A stretch of DNA of 64,000 nucleotides, taken from positions 6,791,001 through 6,855,000 of the forward strand of contig NZ_CP017641.1 in the NCBI RefSeq assembly GCF_001983935.1. Direction: 5' to 3'. The stretch is from Fuerstiella marisgermanici. Lineage in GTDB: Bacteria > Planctomycetota > Planctomycetia > Planctomycetales > Planctomycetaceae. Position numbers and translations under genes: made by a program. Positions 18,381 through 27,069 of this stretch are shown one piece after another. Position 1 is the stretch's first letter. Every line of letters begins with the position of its first letter. A model generated the notes under the pieces. It was not told the DNA's origin and ran no database searches. It worked only from the letters and a program-made list of their open reading frames with translations.

Positions 18381-18923
18381 ATGCGACCACTTATCGTTTG
18401 GACAATCATCTTCTCAATGACCGTGTTACCGGTCCCCGCCTCGTTGGCCGGTCAGAAGACGGCCGCCGATGCGGTCCAGTTGCAAAACGTCGAACTCAAC
18501 AAAGCTGGCCGAGTGGCTGGCCGGGTGTTGGACGCTACGGGTGCCCCCCTGGCGAACAAGGTCATCGAAATCCGCACCGCCAAGGATGTGCAGAAAAAGA
18601 AGACTGGTAAAGACGGCAGCTTTTTCATCGAAAGTGCCGTCGGCGGAAACTGCGCACTGGTCGTTGAAGAGCGTGCTTACGCTTGCCGACTGTGGAAAAA
18701 TGGCACGGCACCACCGAAATCGCTGACGTCATTTGGCATCGTCCACACGGACGGCCCGATTGTTCGCGCACAGGATTGCGGCGAAGGCTGTGACGACGGG
18801 TATGGCGGAAGCTACGGCCGTCTGGGCGGAATCTCTGGTGGACAGCTGCTGGGTCTTGGACTACTTGCTGGAGCCGTGGTGGCCATCGTTCTGGCAGTTG
18901 ACGACGATGATGATGGCAGCTAA
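18381..18923 (+). CDS. Secreted protein with carboxypeptidase-regulatory-like domain and Asp tail (paralogue A)
   Basis: Unrecognised protein of 180 aa, starting at ATG 18381 after AAGGA. Residues 1-23 form a signal peptide (IVWTIIFSMTVLPVPASLAG). A beta domain follows (VQLQNVELNKAGRVAGRVLD, TGKDGSFFIES) that looks like a carboxypeptidase-regulatory-like or CNA-B type fold. Then comes YACRLWKNGTAPPKSL with a possible disulfide between this Cys and the one in GGNCALVV. A Gly-rich linker precedes a single C-terminal hydrophobic helix (GLGLLAGAVVAIVLAV) and a tail of five Asp residues before GS. It is probably exported and anchored by the C-terminal helix with the acidic tail in the cytoplasm. 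The downstream gene encodes a paralogue with the same plan. Function unknown. Confidence 0.75.
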   Translation: MRPLIVWTIIFSMTVLPVPASLAGQKTAADAVQLQNVELNKAGRVAGRVLDATGAPLANKVIEIRTAKDVQKKKTGKDGSFFIESAVGGNCALVVEERAYACRLWKNGTAPPKSLTSFGIVHTDGPIVRAQDCGEGCDDGYGGSYGRLGGISGGQLLGLGLLAGAVVAIVLAVDDDDDGS

Positions 18924-18960
18924 TCAGCATTCGCTGAAAAACGATAACGCTCGAAACCTG

Positions 18961-19012
18961 AACGGTTCGGCAGACCTGTGATCCACAGAGTTTGCTGAAC
19001 CGTTTCTTTTTA
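18961..19012 (+). terminator. Rho-independent terminator after paralogue A
   Basis: A 12-bp stem, AACGGTTCGGCA (18961-18972) with TGCTGAACCGTT (18993-19004), one G-T wobble, enclosing a smaller CTGTG/CACAG stem and followed by TCTTTTT. It lies 37 bases after the stop of the gene at 18381, so the two paralogues are transcribed separately or with strong attenuation between them. Confidence 0.85.
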
Positions 19013-19093
19013 CCAGGTTGTTACAGCGTGCCTGGGTTCCGTAACCGGATCGAGTTGAGAGTTTGTGGCGTCGGAAGGGAGACCGTCGTCAGG

Positions 19094-19108
19094 CGTCAAT
19101 TTCTGACG
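19094..19108. promoter_or_regulatory. Inverted repeat upstream of paralogue B
   Basis: CGTCA-N5-TGACG, an exact 5-bp dyad 49 bases before the ATG at 19158. Size and position would suit an operator for a small dimeric regulator, but a short dyad can arise by chance and I see no matching copy before paralogue A. Confidence 0.3.
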
Positions 19109-19157
19109 TCCGATCTTTGTAACGGACGGAGTACACATTTCAGCAAGGATTCAAAAA

Positions 19158-19712
19158 ATGCGGATCACCACCACGTGGCTGCTTGCCATAACGCTTCTTA
19201 CATCGCCTCAAATGCTTCAGGCCGCCGATTCTGCGGCAACCAAAGCTTCCACAGCCAGCGATGCCACTGTGCAGCTGAAGAATGTTGAGCTTTCGCCAAA
19301 TGGGCATTTGGTGGGTCAGCTCGTCACATCGGCGGGGCACGCAGTTGCGGGGCAGAAGCTCACAATGACGGTCGGCAAGCAACAGCAAACGATCGAAACG
19401 GACAAAGCTGGAAAATTCACCGCTCGCGTCGCAGGCAGCGGCCAGTGTGTTATTGCTGTCAGCGACGACGTGTACGCCTGCCGAGTTTGGGCTCACGGAA
19501 CAGCTCCACCACGATCGTTGCAGAGCATCGCGATTGTGCAGCCGACAAACAGCACCGTACGTGGCCAGTATGTGTTTGCCCCGTTGACTCGCCTGAGAAT
19601 GCTGACAACGACTCAAAAGGTAATTTTGGGCTTAGGCGTTGGTATTGGTGCCGGAATTGCCATCGGCGCAGCCATCGACGACGACGATGACAAGAAGCCA
19701 GACGCCAGCTAG
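19158..19712 (+). CDS. Secreted protein with carboxypeptidase-regulatory-like domain and Asp tail (paralogue B)
   Basis: 184-aa paralogue of the protein at 18381, with AAGGA before its ATG. Shared features in the same order are: signal peptide (residues 1-22), VQLKNVELSPNGHLVGQL, TDKAGKFTARVAGSGQC, the motif YACRVWAHGTAPPRSL, a C-terminal hydrophobic helix rich in Gly (KVILGLGVGIGAGIAIG) and five consecutive Asp residues followed here by KKPDAS. Overall identity looks modest, so the duplication is old, yet the Cys pair, the GTAPP turn and the acidic tail are kept. The linker that is Gly/Cys-rich in paralogue A is replaced by a short LTRLRMLTTTQ stretch. Function unknown; an envelope role is inferred only from topology. 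Confidence 0.75.
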   Translation: MRITTTWLLAITLLTSPQMLQAADSAATKASTASDATVQLKNVELSPNGHLVGQLVTSAGHAVAGQKLTMTVGKQQQTIETDKAGKFTARVAGSGQCVIAVSDDVYACRVWAHGTAPPRSLQSIAIVQPTNSTVRGQYVFAPLTRLRMLTTTQKVILGLGVGIGAGIAIGAAIDDDDDKKPDAS

Positions 19713-19759
19713 TTCGGCCGGGTAAATTCACCGTCGAGGTGAACAAACGCTTGCCACCT

Positions 19760-19851
19760 GATCGACCCGCCACACCCACAGCTGGGGGCGGGTGATCACT
19801 ACGCTACGAAAATTGCTAACAGCCTGCCGTCGAATTCTGCGGCAGGCTGTT
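19760..19851. terminator. Two tandem hairpins between convergent genes
   Basis: The first hairpin is GATCGACCCGCC (19760-19771) with GGCGGGTGATC (19787-19797), one bulge. The second is a perfect 12-bp stem, AACAGCCTGCCG (19818-19829) with CGGCAGGCTGTT (19840-19851), followed by only a short T stretch. They sit between the end of paralogue B and the end of the convergent CsrA-like gene, which fits a bidirectional terminator. Confidence 0.6.
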
Positions 19852-19930
19852 TCGTGCGCTAATTGCTGGTTGGTGCAAACTAAAGGTGGCGGGACCACAT
19901 CGAAGACCTTTCCGATGCGGGTTTTGGCAA

Positions 19931-20116
19931 TTACGCCAGAACCGCTTCCTGCTCGCTGCGGCATTCTGCTGAATCCACAAGTTCCACTTCGACGTGACCC
20001 TCTGGTCCATCAATTTCGAGCACCACTCCATCACCTTCGACTTCCAACACTTTGACTGTGAAGTTACCCAGCCGAATGGATTCACCGGCTTGAATATCGA
20101 ATAGATGGTTTTGCAT
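19931..20116 (-). CDS. Divergent CsrA-like small protein
   Basis: 61-aa protein, the same length as E. coli CsrA, if ATG 20116 is used; GTG 20128 would add four residues. The core reads GESIRLGN, VKVLEVEGDGVVLEIDGP, which parallels the CsrA pattern GES-x-IG, V-x-VLE-x-x-G-x-x-VRLGIDAP. The segment that carries the RNA-binding Arg in CsrA (VHREEI) is replaced by HVEVELVD, and the LGI glycine is Glu, so classical GGA-RNA binding is doubtful. It stands alone on the minus strand, convergent with paralogue B. Alternatives are a CsrA-fold decoy or an unrelated small beta protein. The CsrA relation is my own pattern match, not a search result. Confidence 0.55.
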   Translation of the reverse strand: MQNHLFDIQAGESIRLGNFTVKVLEVEGDGVVLEIDGPEGHVEVELVDSAECRSEQEAVLA

Positions 20117-20634
20117 GAACTGTACCACTTACCTGAGGGAAGCCGTCGGAAATCAACTGTTGGAGAGGATCATCGAGGGCACGGACGTAGGAAGAAAGTT
20201 CAACCCGTCGTTATCCTGAACGCGAGGCTAGAAGGCGCACAGAACGTGCAGCTCGCTGAGCCAGAATACGGGCGGTTTCAAAGACTAGCGGTCTTTATAA
20301 TGGCTGCTTAATTCTACGACAACGTGGAAACGTCGTCATGTGTAAACTTCCGGCGACCTTTTTTGGATTCGTTATTTTCACGGTCATTGACTTGCAACGT
20401 CAACACTTGATCGCTTCCGGTAACGTGATGTGTAGTACGCGATGTCGTCGCTCGAAGTCGAAGCGCCGCGCGGCTACAACTCGGCTTTAAACGTTACAAC
20501 ATAAGTCCCGTTCGCCATTATTCCGACGCCTTGAAATTAGGTGTGAAGGCTTCTGCAGAAGCGATCGCAAACGTTGGGATTCGGTCCTCGAACATATCTT
20601 CAATTCGTCAAAAAATTTAAGCCGTAGTACTTCC
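20117..20634. other. 518-bp divergent intergenic region
   Basis: Lies between the divergent CsrA-like gene and the M3 peptidase gene, and must hold both promoters. A plus-strand frame of 68 codons (20105-20311) overlaps the CsrA-like start and has no recognisable features. I see no RNA gene or strong hairpin. Confidence 0.4.
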
Positions 20635-22716
20635 ATGAACAGCAACAACCCGCTCTTGCAACAGTCCGGTCTGCCTGCTTTCGATCGCATTCAGCCCGAA
20701 CATATTGAACCTGCCGTGACGGCTCTGCTGGAAACTTCAGCCACGCTGCTTGAAGAAGCTGAAGGCGCTGAACCCGGCAACTGGGACGCGCTGATGGCGC
20801 CACTGGGGAAGATTGATCTGCTGTTCGAATACGGTTGGTCGCCAGTCAGTCATTTGCTGGGTGTGGCTAACAGCGACGAGCTTCGAGACGCTCATGAAGC
20901 AATGCTGCCAGGCATCGTCGAATTCAGTCTGAAGCTGAAACAGAGCAAGCCGTTGTACGAACGTTTTCTCGCGCTGCGAGATTCGGATGCCTGGGCGCAG
21001 ATGAGTTCCGCTCAACAGCGCATCGTCGCGCAGTCAATTCTCAGCGCCGAACAGGCGGGAATTGCTTTGGAGGGTCAATCCCGCCAACGCTTCAACGAGA
21101 TTGCTCAGCGACTGTCGCAACTGGCCAGCGATTTTTCCAACAACGTGCTGGACGCCACCAAGGCCTGGTACCTGGATATCACCGATCCGGCCGATGCCGA
21201 AGGATTACCGGGCAGCTTTCGCAAGATGGCTGCCGCCGCATGGTCGTCGGCCGAAGAGAATAAGGACGCAGAAGCGGCGACTCCGGAGAACGGCCCGTGG
21301 CGAGTCAAGCTGGACGCTCCCAGCTTTGGCCCGTTTATGGAACATTGCCGCAACCGCTCACTTCGCGAACAGGCGTACCGCGCGTACATCAGTCGGGCGT
21401 CGTCCGGTGAGAAGAATAACGAACCGCTTATTTCTAAGATCCTGCAACTTCGCAAGGAAAAGTGCGAGCTCCTTGGCTACGAAAATTATGCAGAGCTAAG
21501 TCTTTCGCAGAAGATGGCTGCGGACACGGCCGCCGTGCAGAAAATGTTTGACGACTTGTTGGGAGCGTCGCTGGAAGGGGGCAGGGCAGAACTGATCGAA
21601 ATCACTGATCTGGCGCACGAAAACGGGTTCGACGGCGAACTGGCTCATTGGGACGTGGGTTTCTGGGCGGAACGCCTGCGCGAACACCGCTACAACTTCA
21701 CTGACGAAGAACTTCGGCCGTACTTCTCGCTTGAACGAGTCCTCGATGGGTTGTTCAGCCTGTGCCACCGGCTGTTCGGCATCACAGTTAAACCTGCGGA
21801 TGGGAAAGCGCCTGTCTGGCATAAAGACGTTCGCTTTTTTGATGTGTTTAATGAGCAGGACCAGCATATCGCCAGCTTCTATCTGGATCCCTACTCCCGC
21901 CCCGAGAACAAACGCGGCGGAGCGTGGATGGGTGACTGCATTGTTCGTTCGGTCACGCCGGAAGAAACGCGATTGCCGGTGGCTCATCTGGTCTGCAACG
22001 GCACTCCGCCGGTCGGAGACACGCCTTCGCTTATGACGTTTCGCGAAGTCGAAACTCTGTTTCATGAATTCGGTCACGGACTTCAGCACATGCTGACAAC
22101 GGTTGACCTGCGGGATGCGTCGGGGATCAACGGCGTCGAATGGGACGCGGTCGAATTGCCCAGCCAGTTTATGGAAAACTGGTGCTATCATCGCCCGACT
22201 TTGCTTGGCATGGCTATTCACTACGAGACCGGCGAAGTGCTGCCTGATGATTTGTTCGAAAAGATCTGCAAGGCGCGCACGTTTCGAGCTGCTTCACAGA
22301 TGCTGCGGCAGGTCCAGTTTGGCATGACGGACATGCAACTGCATTCCAGCTTCGATCCCAATGGCACAGAGAGTGTGTTCGACGTGCATCAACGCATTGC
22401 CGAACAGACGTCGCCTCTGCCACCGCTGCCAGAGAACCGGTTCCTGTGCGCATTCTCGCACATCTTTGCGGGAGGTTATTCGGCGGGCTACTACAGCTAT
22501 AAGTGGGCGGAAGTGCTAAGTGCCGACGCGTTCTCAGCATTTGAAGACGCGGGGCTGGACAACGACGAAGCCGTGGCGACGACCGGCCGCAGGTTTCGAG
22601 ACACCGTGCTTGCCGAAGGTGGCAGCCGACATCCGATGGACATCTACCGCGACTTCCGAGGCCGGGAACCCAATACGGAGGCGTTGCTGCGACACAACGG
22701 ATTGGTAGCGTCGTAG
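20635..22716 (+). CDS. prlC: M3 family oligopeptidase A (PrlC-like)
   Basis: Cytoplasmic zinc metallopeptidase of 693 aa, matching the length of oligopeptidase A, which degrades short peptides including cleaved signal peptides. The zinc motif FHEFGHGLQHML lies near residues 476-487 with the two His ligands and catalytic Glu intact, and the third ligand region follows (GVEWDAVELPSQFMENW, with the Glu of VEL). The N-terminus (GLPAFDRIQPEHIEPAV) is the typical start of the family, and no signal peptide is present. The C-terminus HIFAGGYSAGYYSYKWAEVL is highly characteristic. It appears monocistronic; the next gene begins 158 bases downstream. Confidence 0.95.
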   Translation: MNSNNPLLQQSGLPAFDRIQPEHIEPAVTALLETSATLLEEAEGAEPGNWDALMAPLGKIDLLFEYGWSPVSHLLGVANSDELRDAHEAMLPGIVEFSLKLKQSKPLYERFLALRDSDAWAQMSSAQQRIVAQSILSAEQAGIALEGQSRQRFNEIAQRLSQLASDFSNNVLDATKAWYLDITDPADAEGLPGSFRKMAAAAWSSAEENKDAEAATPENGPWRVKLDAPSFGPFMEHCRNRSLREQAYRAYISRASSGEKNNEPLISKILQLRKEKCELLGYENYAELSLSQKMAADTAAVQKMFDDLLGASLEGGRAELIEITDLAHENGFDGELAHWDVGFWAERLREHRYNFTDEELRPYFSLERVLDGLFSLCHRLFGITVKPADGKAPVWHKDVRFFDVFNEQDQHIASFYLDPYSRPENKRGGAWMGDCIVRSVTPEETRLPVAHLVCNGTPPVGDTPSLMTFREVETLFHEFGHGLQHMLTTVDLRDASGINGVEWDAVELPSQFMENWCYHRPTLLGMAIHYETGEVLPDDLFEKICKARTFRAASQMLRQVQFGMTDMQLHSSFDPNGTESVFDVHQRIAEQTSPLPPLPENRFLCAFSHIFAGGYSAGYYSYKWAEVLSADAFSAFEDAGLDNDEAVATTGRRFRDTVLAEGGSRHPMDIYRDFRGREPNTEALLRHNGLVAS

Positions 22717-22833
22717 CGTACCGTCGCTTGACTCTCAAGAGGCGAGCCTATTACGGTCACCAATGCCAGCATACTGCAGACCTCCACCGCGCGGTGAACA
22801 GCGTGATCGCAACGTATTTAGAAAGCTGAACGT

Positions 22834-22855
22834 GCTCGACTTCGGAAAGTCGAGC
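22834..22855. repeat. REP-like palindrome before sthA
   Basis: GCTCGACTT-CGG-AAAGTCGAGC, followed by TACGTC. A perfect 9-bp stem with a tiny loop, 20 bases before the sthA start codon. It resembles, in layout and in the trailing CTACGT, the larger inverted repeat at 46350-46407. Confidence 0.55.
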
Positions 22856-22874
22856 TACGTCAAACACATCAACT

Positions 22875-24290
22875 ATGACAACAAGCACACTCACACCAGA
22901 TTCCACCTACGACGTCATCGTCATCGGCACCGGCCCGGGCGGGGAAGGTGCGGCGATGGAAGCGACCAAACAAGGTAAGTCGGTGGCTGTTGTTGAAAAG
23001 CAGCCGCGAATTGGTGGGAACTGTACTCACCTGGGCACTATTCCCAGCAAGTCGCTGCGAGCCGCCATCTACCGCATGATGGAAGTTAACAACAGCACTC
23101 ACTTTCAGCAGTTGGGAGTTCACCTCGACGTCGGCTTTCGCGACCTGCGTCGCAGTGCTCAGGCGGTCATTGAAAAGCAGGTCGCGATGCGTCGCGGTTT
23201 CTACGACCGCAATGACGTCACGGTCTACAATGGCACGGCCTCTTTTCTGGACGCCAATAGGGTGCAGGTGGACGAACCTGACGGTGACACCAGAATTTTG
23301 TCCGCGTCGTCATTCGTCATCGCGACAGGCTCACGCCCCTACAATCCGCCGGACGTAGACTTCAACCATCCGCGCGTCTTCGACAGCGATACCGTCCTGG
23401 ACATGTCGGAAACTCCGCGAGCCATGACGATTTACGGCGCGGGCGTGATCGGGTGCGAATACGCTTCGATGTTTCGCAACCTGTCGGTCAAGCTGAACCT
23501 CGTTAACACGCGAAGCAACTTGCTGGACTTTTTGGACGACGAAATCTGCGACGCTCTTAGTTACCACATGCGAGACACGGGCGTACGGATCCGCAACAAC
23601 GAAACCTTCGACCATGTCGAAACCTTCGACGACCATGTGGTGGTGCATCTGAAGTCCGGCAAGCAGCTTAAGAGCGACGTCCTGTTGTGGGCCAACGGAC
23701 GTTCCGGGAATACAGAGAATCTGGGCCTCGACACGATCGATATTACGCCCAACCATCGTGGGCAGATTGAAGTGAACGAAAACTTTCAGACGATTCACGA
23801 GCACATCTATGCCGTTGGTGACGTCATTGGCCCGCCGGCTCTGGCCAGCGCGGCGTATGTGCAGGGACGCGTTGCTGCTCGGCATCTGGGCAATGGGCAT
23901 TGCGAAGCGTTCGAAATGCAGCATGTGCCGACCGGGATTTACACCAGCCCGGAGATCAGTTCGCTCGGCAAAACAGAAAAGCAGCTCACGGAAGAATGTG
24001 TCCCGTACGAAGTCGGCCACTCGATGTTCAAAAGCCTCGCGCGAGCCCAGATCATGGGGCATCCGGTTGGCATGCTGAAACTGTTGTTCCACCGGGAAAC
24101 TCTGGAGATCCTCGGCATCCATTGCTTCGGTGTGAACGCGTCTGAGATCATTCACATCGGCCAGGCCATCATGGCTCAGCCCGGCGAAGCAAACACGCTT
24201 CTGTATTTCATGAATACCACGTTCAACTATCCCACCATGGCAGAAGCGTACCGGGTTGCAGCGTTGAATGGGTACAACAGGTTGCTTTGA
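22875..24290 (+). CDS. sthA: Si-specific soluble pyridine nucleotide transhydrogenase
   Basis: FAD-dependent enzyme of 471 aa (E. coli SthA is about 466) that exchanges electrons between NADPH and NAD+. The FAD loop [17 protein letters not shown] begins near residue 15, and [16 protein letters not shown] near residues 48-63 is the SthA form of the disulfide-reductase motif, with only the first Cys, which separates it from lipoamide dehydrogenase and glutathione reductase. The second Rossmann motif is [15 protein letters not shown], followed by [14 protein letters not shown] and the dimer-domain ending [20 protein letters not shown]. Soluble and cytoplasmic. It is convergent with the signalling array that follows. 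Confidence 0.95.
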   Translation: MTTSTLTPDSTYDVIVIGTGPGGEGAAMEATKQGKSVAVVEKQPRIGGNCTHLGTIPSKSLRAAIYRMMEVNNSTHFQQLGVHLDVGFRDLRRSAQAVIEKQVAMRRGFYDRNDVTVYNGTASFLDANRVQVDEPDGDTRILSASSFVIATGSRPYNPPDVDFNHPRVFDSDTVLDMSETPRAMTIYGAGVIGCEYASMFRNLSVKLNLVNTRSNLLDFLDDEICDALSYHMRDTGVRIRNNETFDHVETFDDHVVVHLKSGKQLKSDVLLWANGRSGNTENLGLDTIDITPNHRGQIEVNENFQTIHEHIYAVGDVIGPPALASAAYVQGRVAARHLGNGHCEAFEMQHVPTGIYTSPEISSLGKTEKQLTEECVPYEVGHSMFKSLARAQIMGHPVGMLKLLFHRETLEILGIHCFGVNASEIIHIGQAIMAQPGEANTLLYFMNTTFNYPTMAEAYRVAALNGYNRLL

Positions 24291-24396
24291 GCGTGAAGTA
24301 TGCTTCGCCTACTTGTTCGGAACGCTGCGACCGTATTCAGCGTGACTGCCGATCCTGCATCAAACTGTCCTGCGTCTCCAATGCCCTGCAAGAGAC

Positions 24397-24834
24397 TCAG
24401 TCGGCAGCAAGGCTGTTGAAGAACTCAACATAAGCCTTGATGTCGAGATCCTTGGTTTGGAAACCATCGGCTCCAACCTCAGTTGCCTCTTCCATATCTC
24501 TGGGGCTATCAGAGTTGGACAACACCACAATAATCGGAATCTGCGAAAACTCGCGTTCCTGTCTCACACGTTCGACAATTTCGAATCCGTCGAGTGCCGG
24601 CATGTTCAGATCCATGAGCACCATCGCCGGCAGTGTTTTCTCTCCCAGCTTGACTTGTGCCATGTACTCAAGAAATTCAGTTCCGGACAGGAACGTTAGG
24701 AATGGATTTCTAAGTATAGAACGGTCTTACAGGCGACGAGCAATATCGAGATCTGCCTCTGAGTCATCCACCATGACAACAGGGGCACGGTGGTTGAGGC
24801 ATTTAACGTTATTTTGATTCACTGGCCTGGCCAT
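24397..24834 (-). pseudogene. Rcp1-like single-domain response regulator with in-frame TAA
   Basis: A complete receiver in one reading frame apart from one TAA at 24729-24727. Before the stop: APVVMVDDSEADLDIARRL, with the acidic pair. After it, without any frame change: DRSILRNPFLTFLSGTEFLEY, MVLMDLNMPALDGFEIVERV (phospho-Asp), PIIVVLSNSDSPRDM and ADGFQTKDLD (conserved Lys). Total about 144 codons, the size of Rcp1-type regulators. The start (ATG 24834 or GTG 24822) overlaps the upstream kinase stop, the usual pairing of Rcp1 with its kinase. A codon for Tyr at the TAA would restore it. Either a recent nonsense mutation, a sequencing error, or readthrough; the conserved downstream half argues that decay, if real, is very young. 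Confidence 0.8.
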
Positions 24835-26707
24835 TGAGAGTGAACTTAAAGTGAACAAAGTCTTCGCCGGAATCCAGCCAGATTTGCCCGGAATGTCGTT
24901 CAACAGCGCGGCGACATAGCGAGAGCCCAGTCCCCGTGCCATCTTCGTCATTGGTGAGTCTGGTGAACAGGTTGAATACTGACTGGTGGTGTTTGGTTTC
25001 GATTGAAGAACCCGTGTTCCGAACGCCGAGGATGGGGCCATTCTGTGAATCTTCTACCGTAAACCGTAGTTCAAAGCCTGCCTGCTTTGCGTATTGAACA
25101 GCATTTTCTACCAGCTTGCGATAGATCAATTGAACGAGGCTTCGATAGCAACTGACCACCGGCAGCGATTCGACGACTACAACAGCCTCCGTGCTCTCGA
25201 TTTTACTCTGAAAATTATCGAGAATTTCTTCAACAACAGATCTTAAATTGACGTCTTCGCGGACGAGGAATTCGTCGCCGATACTGGTGAAGATTCGGAA
25301 ATCCGCAATCTGCTGGAGGGCTCGATTACATTCCCGTTTCATCGTTTCTATGAGCGGTGCCGTTTTGTTCGAGTCGGATTCACTTATGTCGTCGATGACC
25401 AGGTTCGACAGAGTTGCGATGCGTCTGATGGGTTCTCGCAAATTGTGCGAGGCGATATGGGCAAAGTGTTCCAGGTCCTGATTGGCCAGCCGAAGTTCTT
25501 TGTTCGTGGACAGTAACTCTGCCTCGTGACTTAGCAGGGATTCTCGCATGTCCTGAAAAGACCGCGCCAGCGAACCCAGTTCGTCGTCTCTTGCTACCGG
25601 TAAGCTATTCGTCGACCTGCCAGCGCGAAGAGCTTCGACGGCGACTGCGATATTTGCGATTGGTCGCGTCAAGCGTTCTGAGAGTGCGAAGGCAAACACC
25701 ATACCGATGACAAGCATCGCCGCTACGATCAAGCCCGTGTGGAACGTGATTGTGTTGGCAGCCTGACCGATGTCTTCAAAGGTCGCGAATACTCCCAGCG
25801 CGAGTTCGCGATCCGTCGAAAATGGTCTGAGCTTCCGGAAATGCACTGAGGAGCCGCGGGGCAATTCTGGATTCTGTTGAGGGAACGTCAGCGAAGTTGT
25901 GTCGCTTTCGAAAAACTGTTCCAGTTGATGAAAGTCGCTTTGGGCTTTGGCCTCGTGTCCAAGATCGAAGCCGAACGTTTGTGACTTGTCGGGGTGAAAG
26001 ATGTAGTCCCCATGATCATCGGTGAGGTAGTAGACATATCTGCCATCAGCGTTTGAGGGCAAGTGCTTTTCTGCGAACGGCTGGAAGTCGAGGTTGATTA
26101 TCACGATGCCGGCTGGGCGCTCGTCGGCATCAAATATCGGCATCGCCACGCGCAGCATGGGACGATGCGGGATTTCGATCTGGCCTTTCTCCCGATTCAG
26201 ATTGATTCGCGAGTAATAGATCTGGTCACGCGGAAGGGCGATCGTTTCCTGAAAGTACAGTCGTTCACCCTTCCGTTGCAAATCTGATTCGGCGGGACGA
26301 AAAATCTTATTGTCCACTCGGTCGAGCCGCACGCGTTCGCGACCTTCGTCCTGCACACCGATCAACCGGACCTGTGCGTAGTAGGGTTTGGCTCTAAGCA
26401 TCTCTGCGAAAATGCTGGCGAGCTGGTCCCTGGTCTCCGAGTCCGCCGCGGTGCTGTCGTCTGCCTCAGCATCAGCAAGGATGTTCTTAACGATTGGTAG
26501 TCCGGCTAACAAGCGGATGTCGTGACTGATCTCATCGAAGGCGAGCGACAACCTGTCTTCGCTGATCGTGGCTTGTCGTTGAAGGCCTTCAATCTGAAGC
26601 CCCTCAATGATGCTCATGTATCCCCAAATCGCTGACGCGGCGATACCAATCGACGATGCCGCGACAAGGCTGAGAACGAGCAGGCGAATTTTCTGAGCAA
26701 TACGCAT
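24809..26707 (-). CDS. Membrane sensor histidine kinase, dCache/HAMP type
   Basis: 632-aa kinase. A first membrane helix (about residues 9-31) is followed by a large periplasmic sensor with RPMLRVAMPIFDADERPAGIV and RYVYYLTDDHGDYIFHPDKS, which is the pattern of a double Cache domain binding small ligands. The second membrane helix is near 322-345, then a HAMP stretch, then the H-box HFAHIASHNLREPIRRI with the phospho-accepting His near residue 419, and a HATPase_c domain ending GTGTGLSLCRRAVERHSG. The H-box with SHNLREP is of the phytochrome-like branch, whose partners are Rcp1-type regulators such as the overlapping downstream gene. The G-box is shorter than usual. Confidence 0.9.
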   Translation of the reverse strand: MRIAQKIRLLVLSLVAASSIGIAASAIWGYMSIIEGLQIEGLQRQATISEDRLSLAFDEISHDIRLLAGLPIVKNILADAEADDSTAADSETRDQLASIFAEMLRAKPYYAQVRLIGVQDEGRERVRLDRVDNKIFRPAESDLQRKGERLYFQETIALPRDQIYYSRINLNREKGQIEIPHRPMLRVAMPIFDADERPAGIVIINLDFQPFAEKHLPSNADGRYVYYLTDDHGDYIFHPDKSQTFGFDLGHEAKAQSDFHQLEQFFESDTTSLTFPQQNPELPRGSSVHFRKLRPFSTDRELALGVFATFEDIGQAANTITFHTGLIVAAMLVIGMVFAFALSERLTRPIANIAVAVEALRAGRSTNSLPVARDDELGSLARSFQDMRESLLSHEAELLSTNKELRLANQDLEHFAHIASHNLREPIRRIATLSNLVIDDISESDSNKTAPLIETMKRECNRALQQIADFRIFTSIGDEFLVREDVNLRSVVEEILDNFQSKIESTEAVVVVESLPVVSCYRSLVQLIYRKLVENAVQYAKQAGFELRFTVEDSQNGPILGVRNTGSSIETKHHQSVFNLFTRLTNDEDGTGTGLSLCRRAVERHSGQIWLDSGEDFVHFKFTLNGQASESK

Positions 26708-27069
26708 TGCAATGCACCAAGTCGCATTTCTTCGCCTGAGTGATTTCGATACCCGAACGCTTCATGCTATTGGAACGAAATAAAGCGGCTAAGTCGAGCG
26801 CAGGCGCGGCGGGCGTCCCTTGGTGACAGACGTCTTTCACTGAGAAGAACGCCTATTGGAGCCGGCGCGGTGGAGCTTGGTCTGCAGCGGGTGCGAAGAG
26901 TCGACCGACACGGAATAACGTGGGCCGTCAACCGCTGCCAAGGTGCTGCCACAGTGCTCAAGCACTGCCAAGCCATCGACGAACTGGATTCGAGGTCTGA
27001 CCGCATAAACGTTTCGGTCACTGATTTGTCGCGACTGTGCAGTCGTTTGATCTTCCAGCCACGCTATCT
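26708..27069. other. 362-bp gap inside the signalling array
   Basis: Separates the single receiver (ending 27070) from the dCache kinase. Minus-strand frames here (for example 26767-27021) have no recognisable domain. The kinase and its overlapping receiver therefore probably have their own promoter in this interval. Confidence 0.4.

Noticed and set aside
17858-18409. Long frames on both strands before the paralogue pair
   Set aside because: They overlap each other, have no recognisable domain and Arg/Cys/Pro-rich composition. I kept the region only as a gap with possible gene remnants.
21496-22221. Minus-strand open frame of 241 codons opposite the M3 peptidase
   Set aside because: Antisense to an intact gene; no domain, no ribosome-binding site.
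23331-24155. Minus-strand open frame of 274 codons opposite sthA
   Set aside because: Antisense to an intact transhydrogenase; composition biased; no domain.
26767-27021. Minus-strand frame of 84 codons in the gap between the single receiver and the dCache kinase
   Set aside because: No domain and skewed composition; does not bridge the neighbouring genes.
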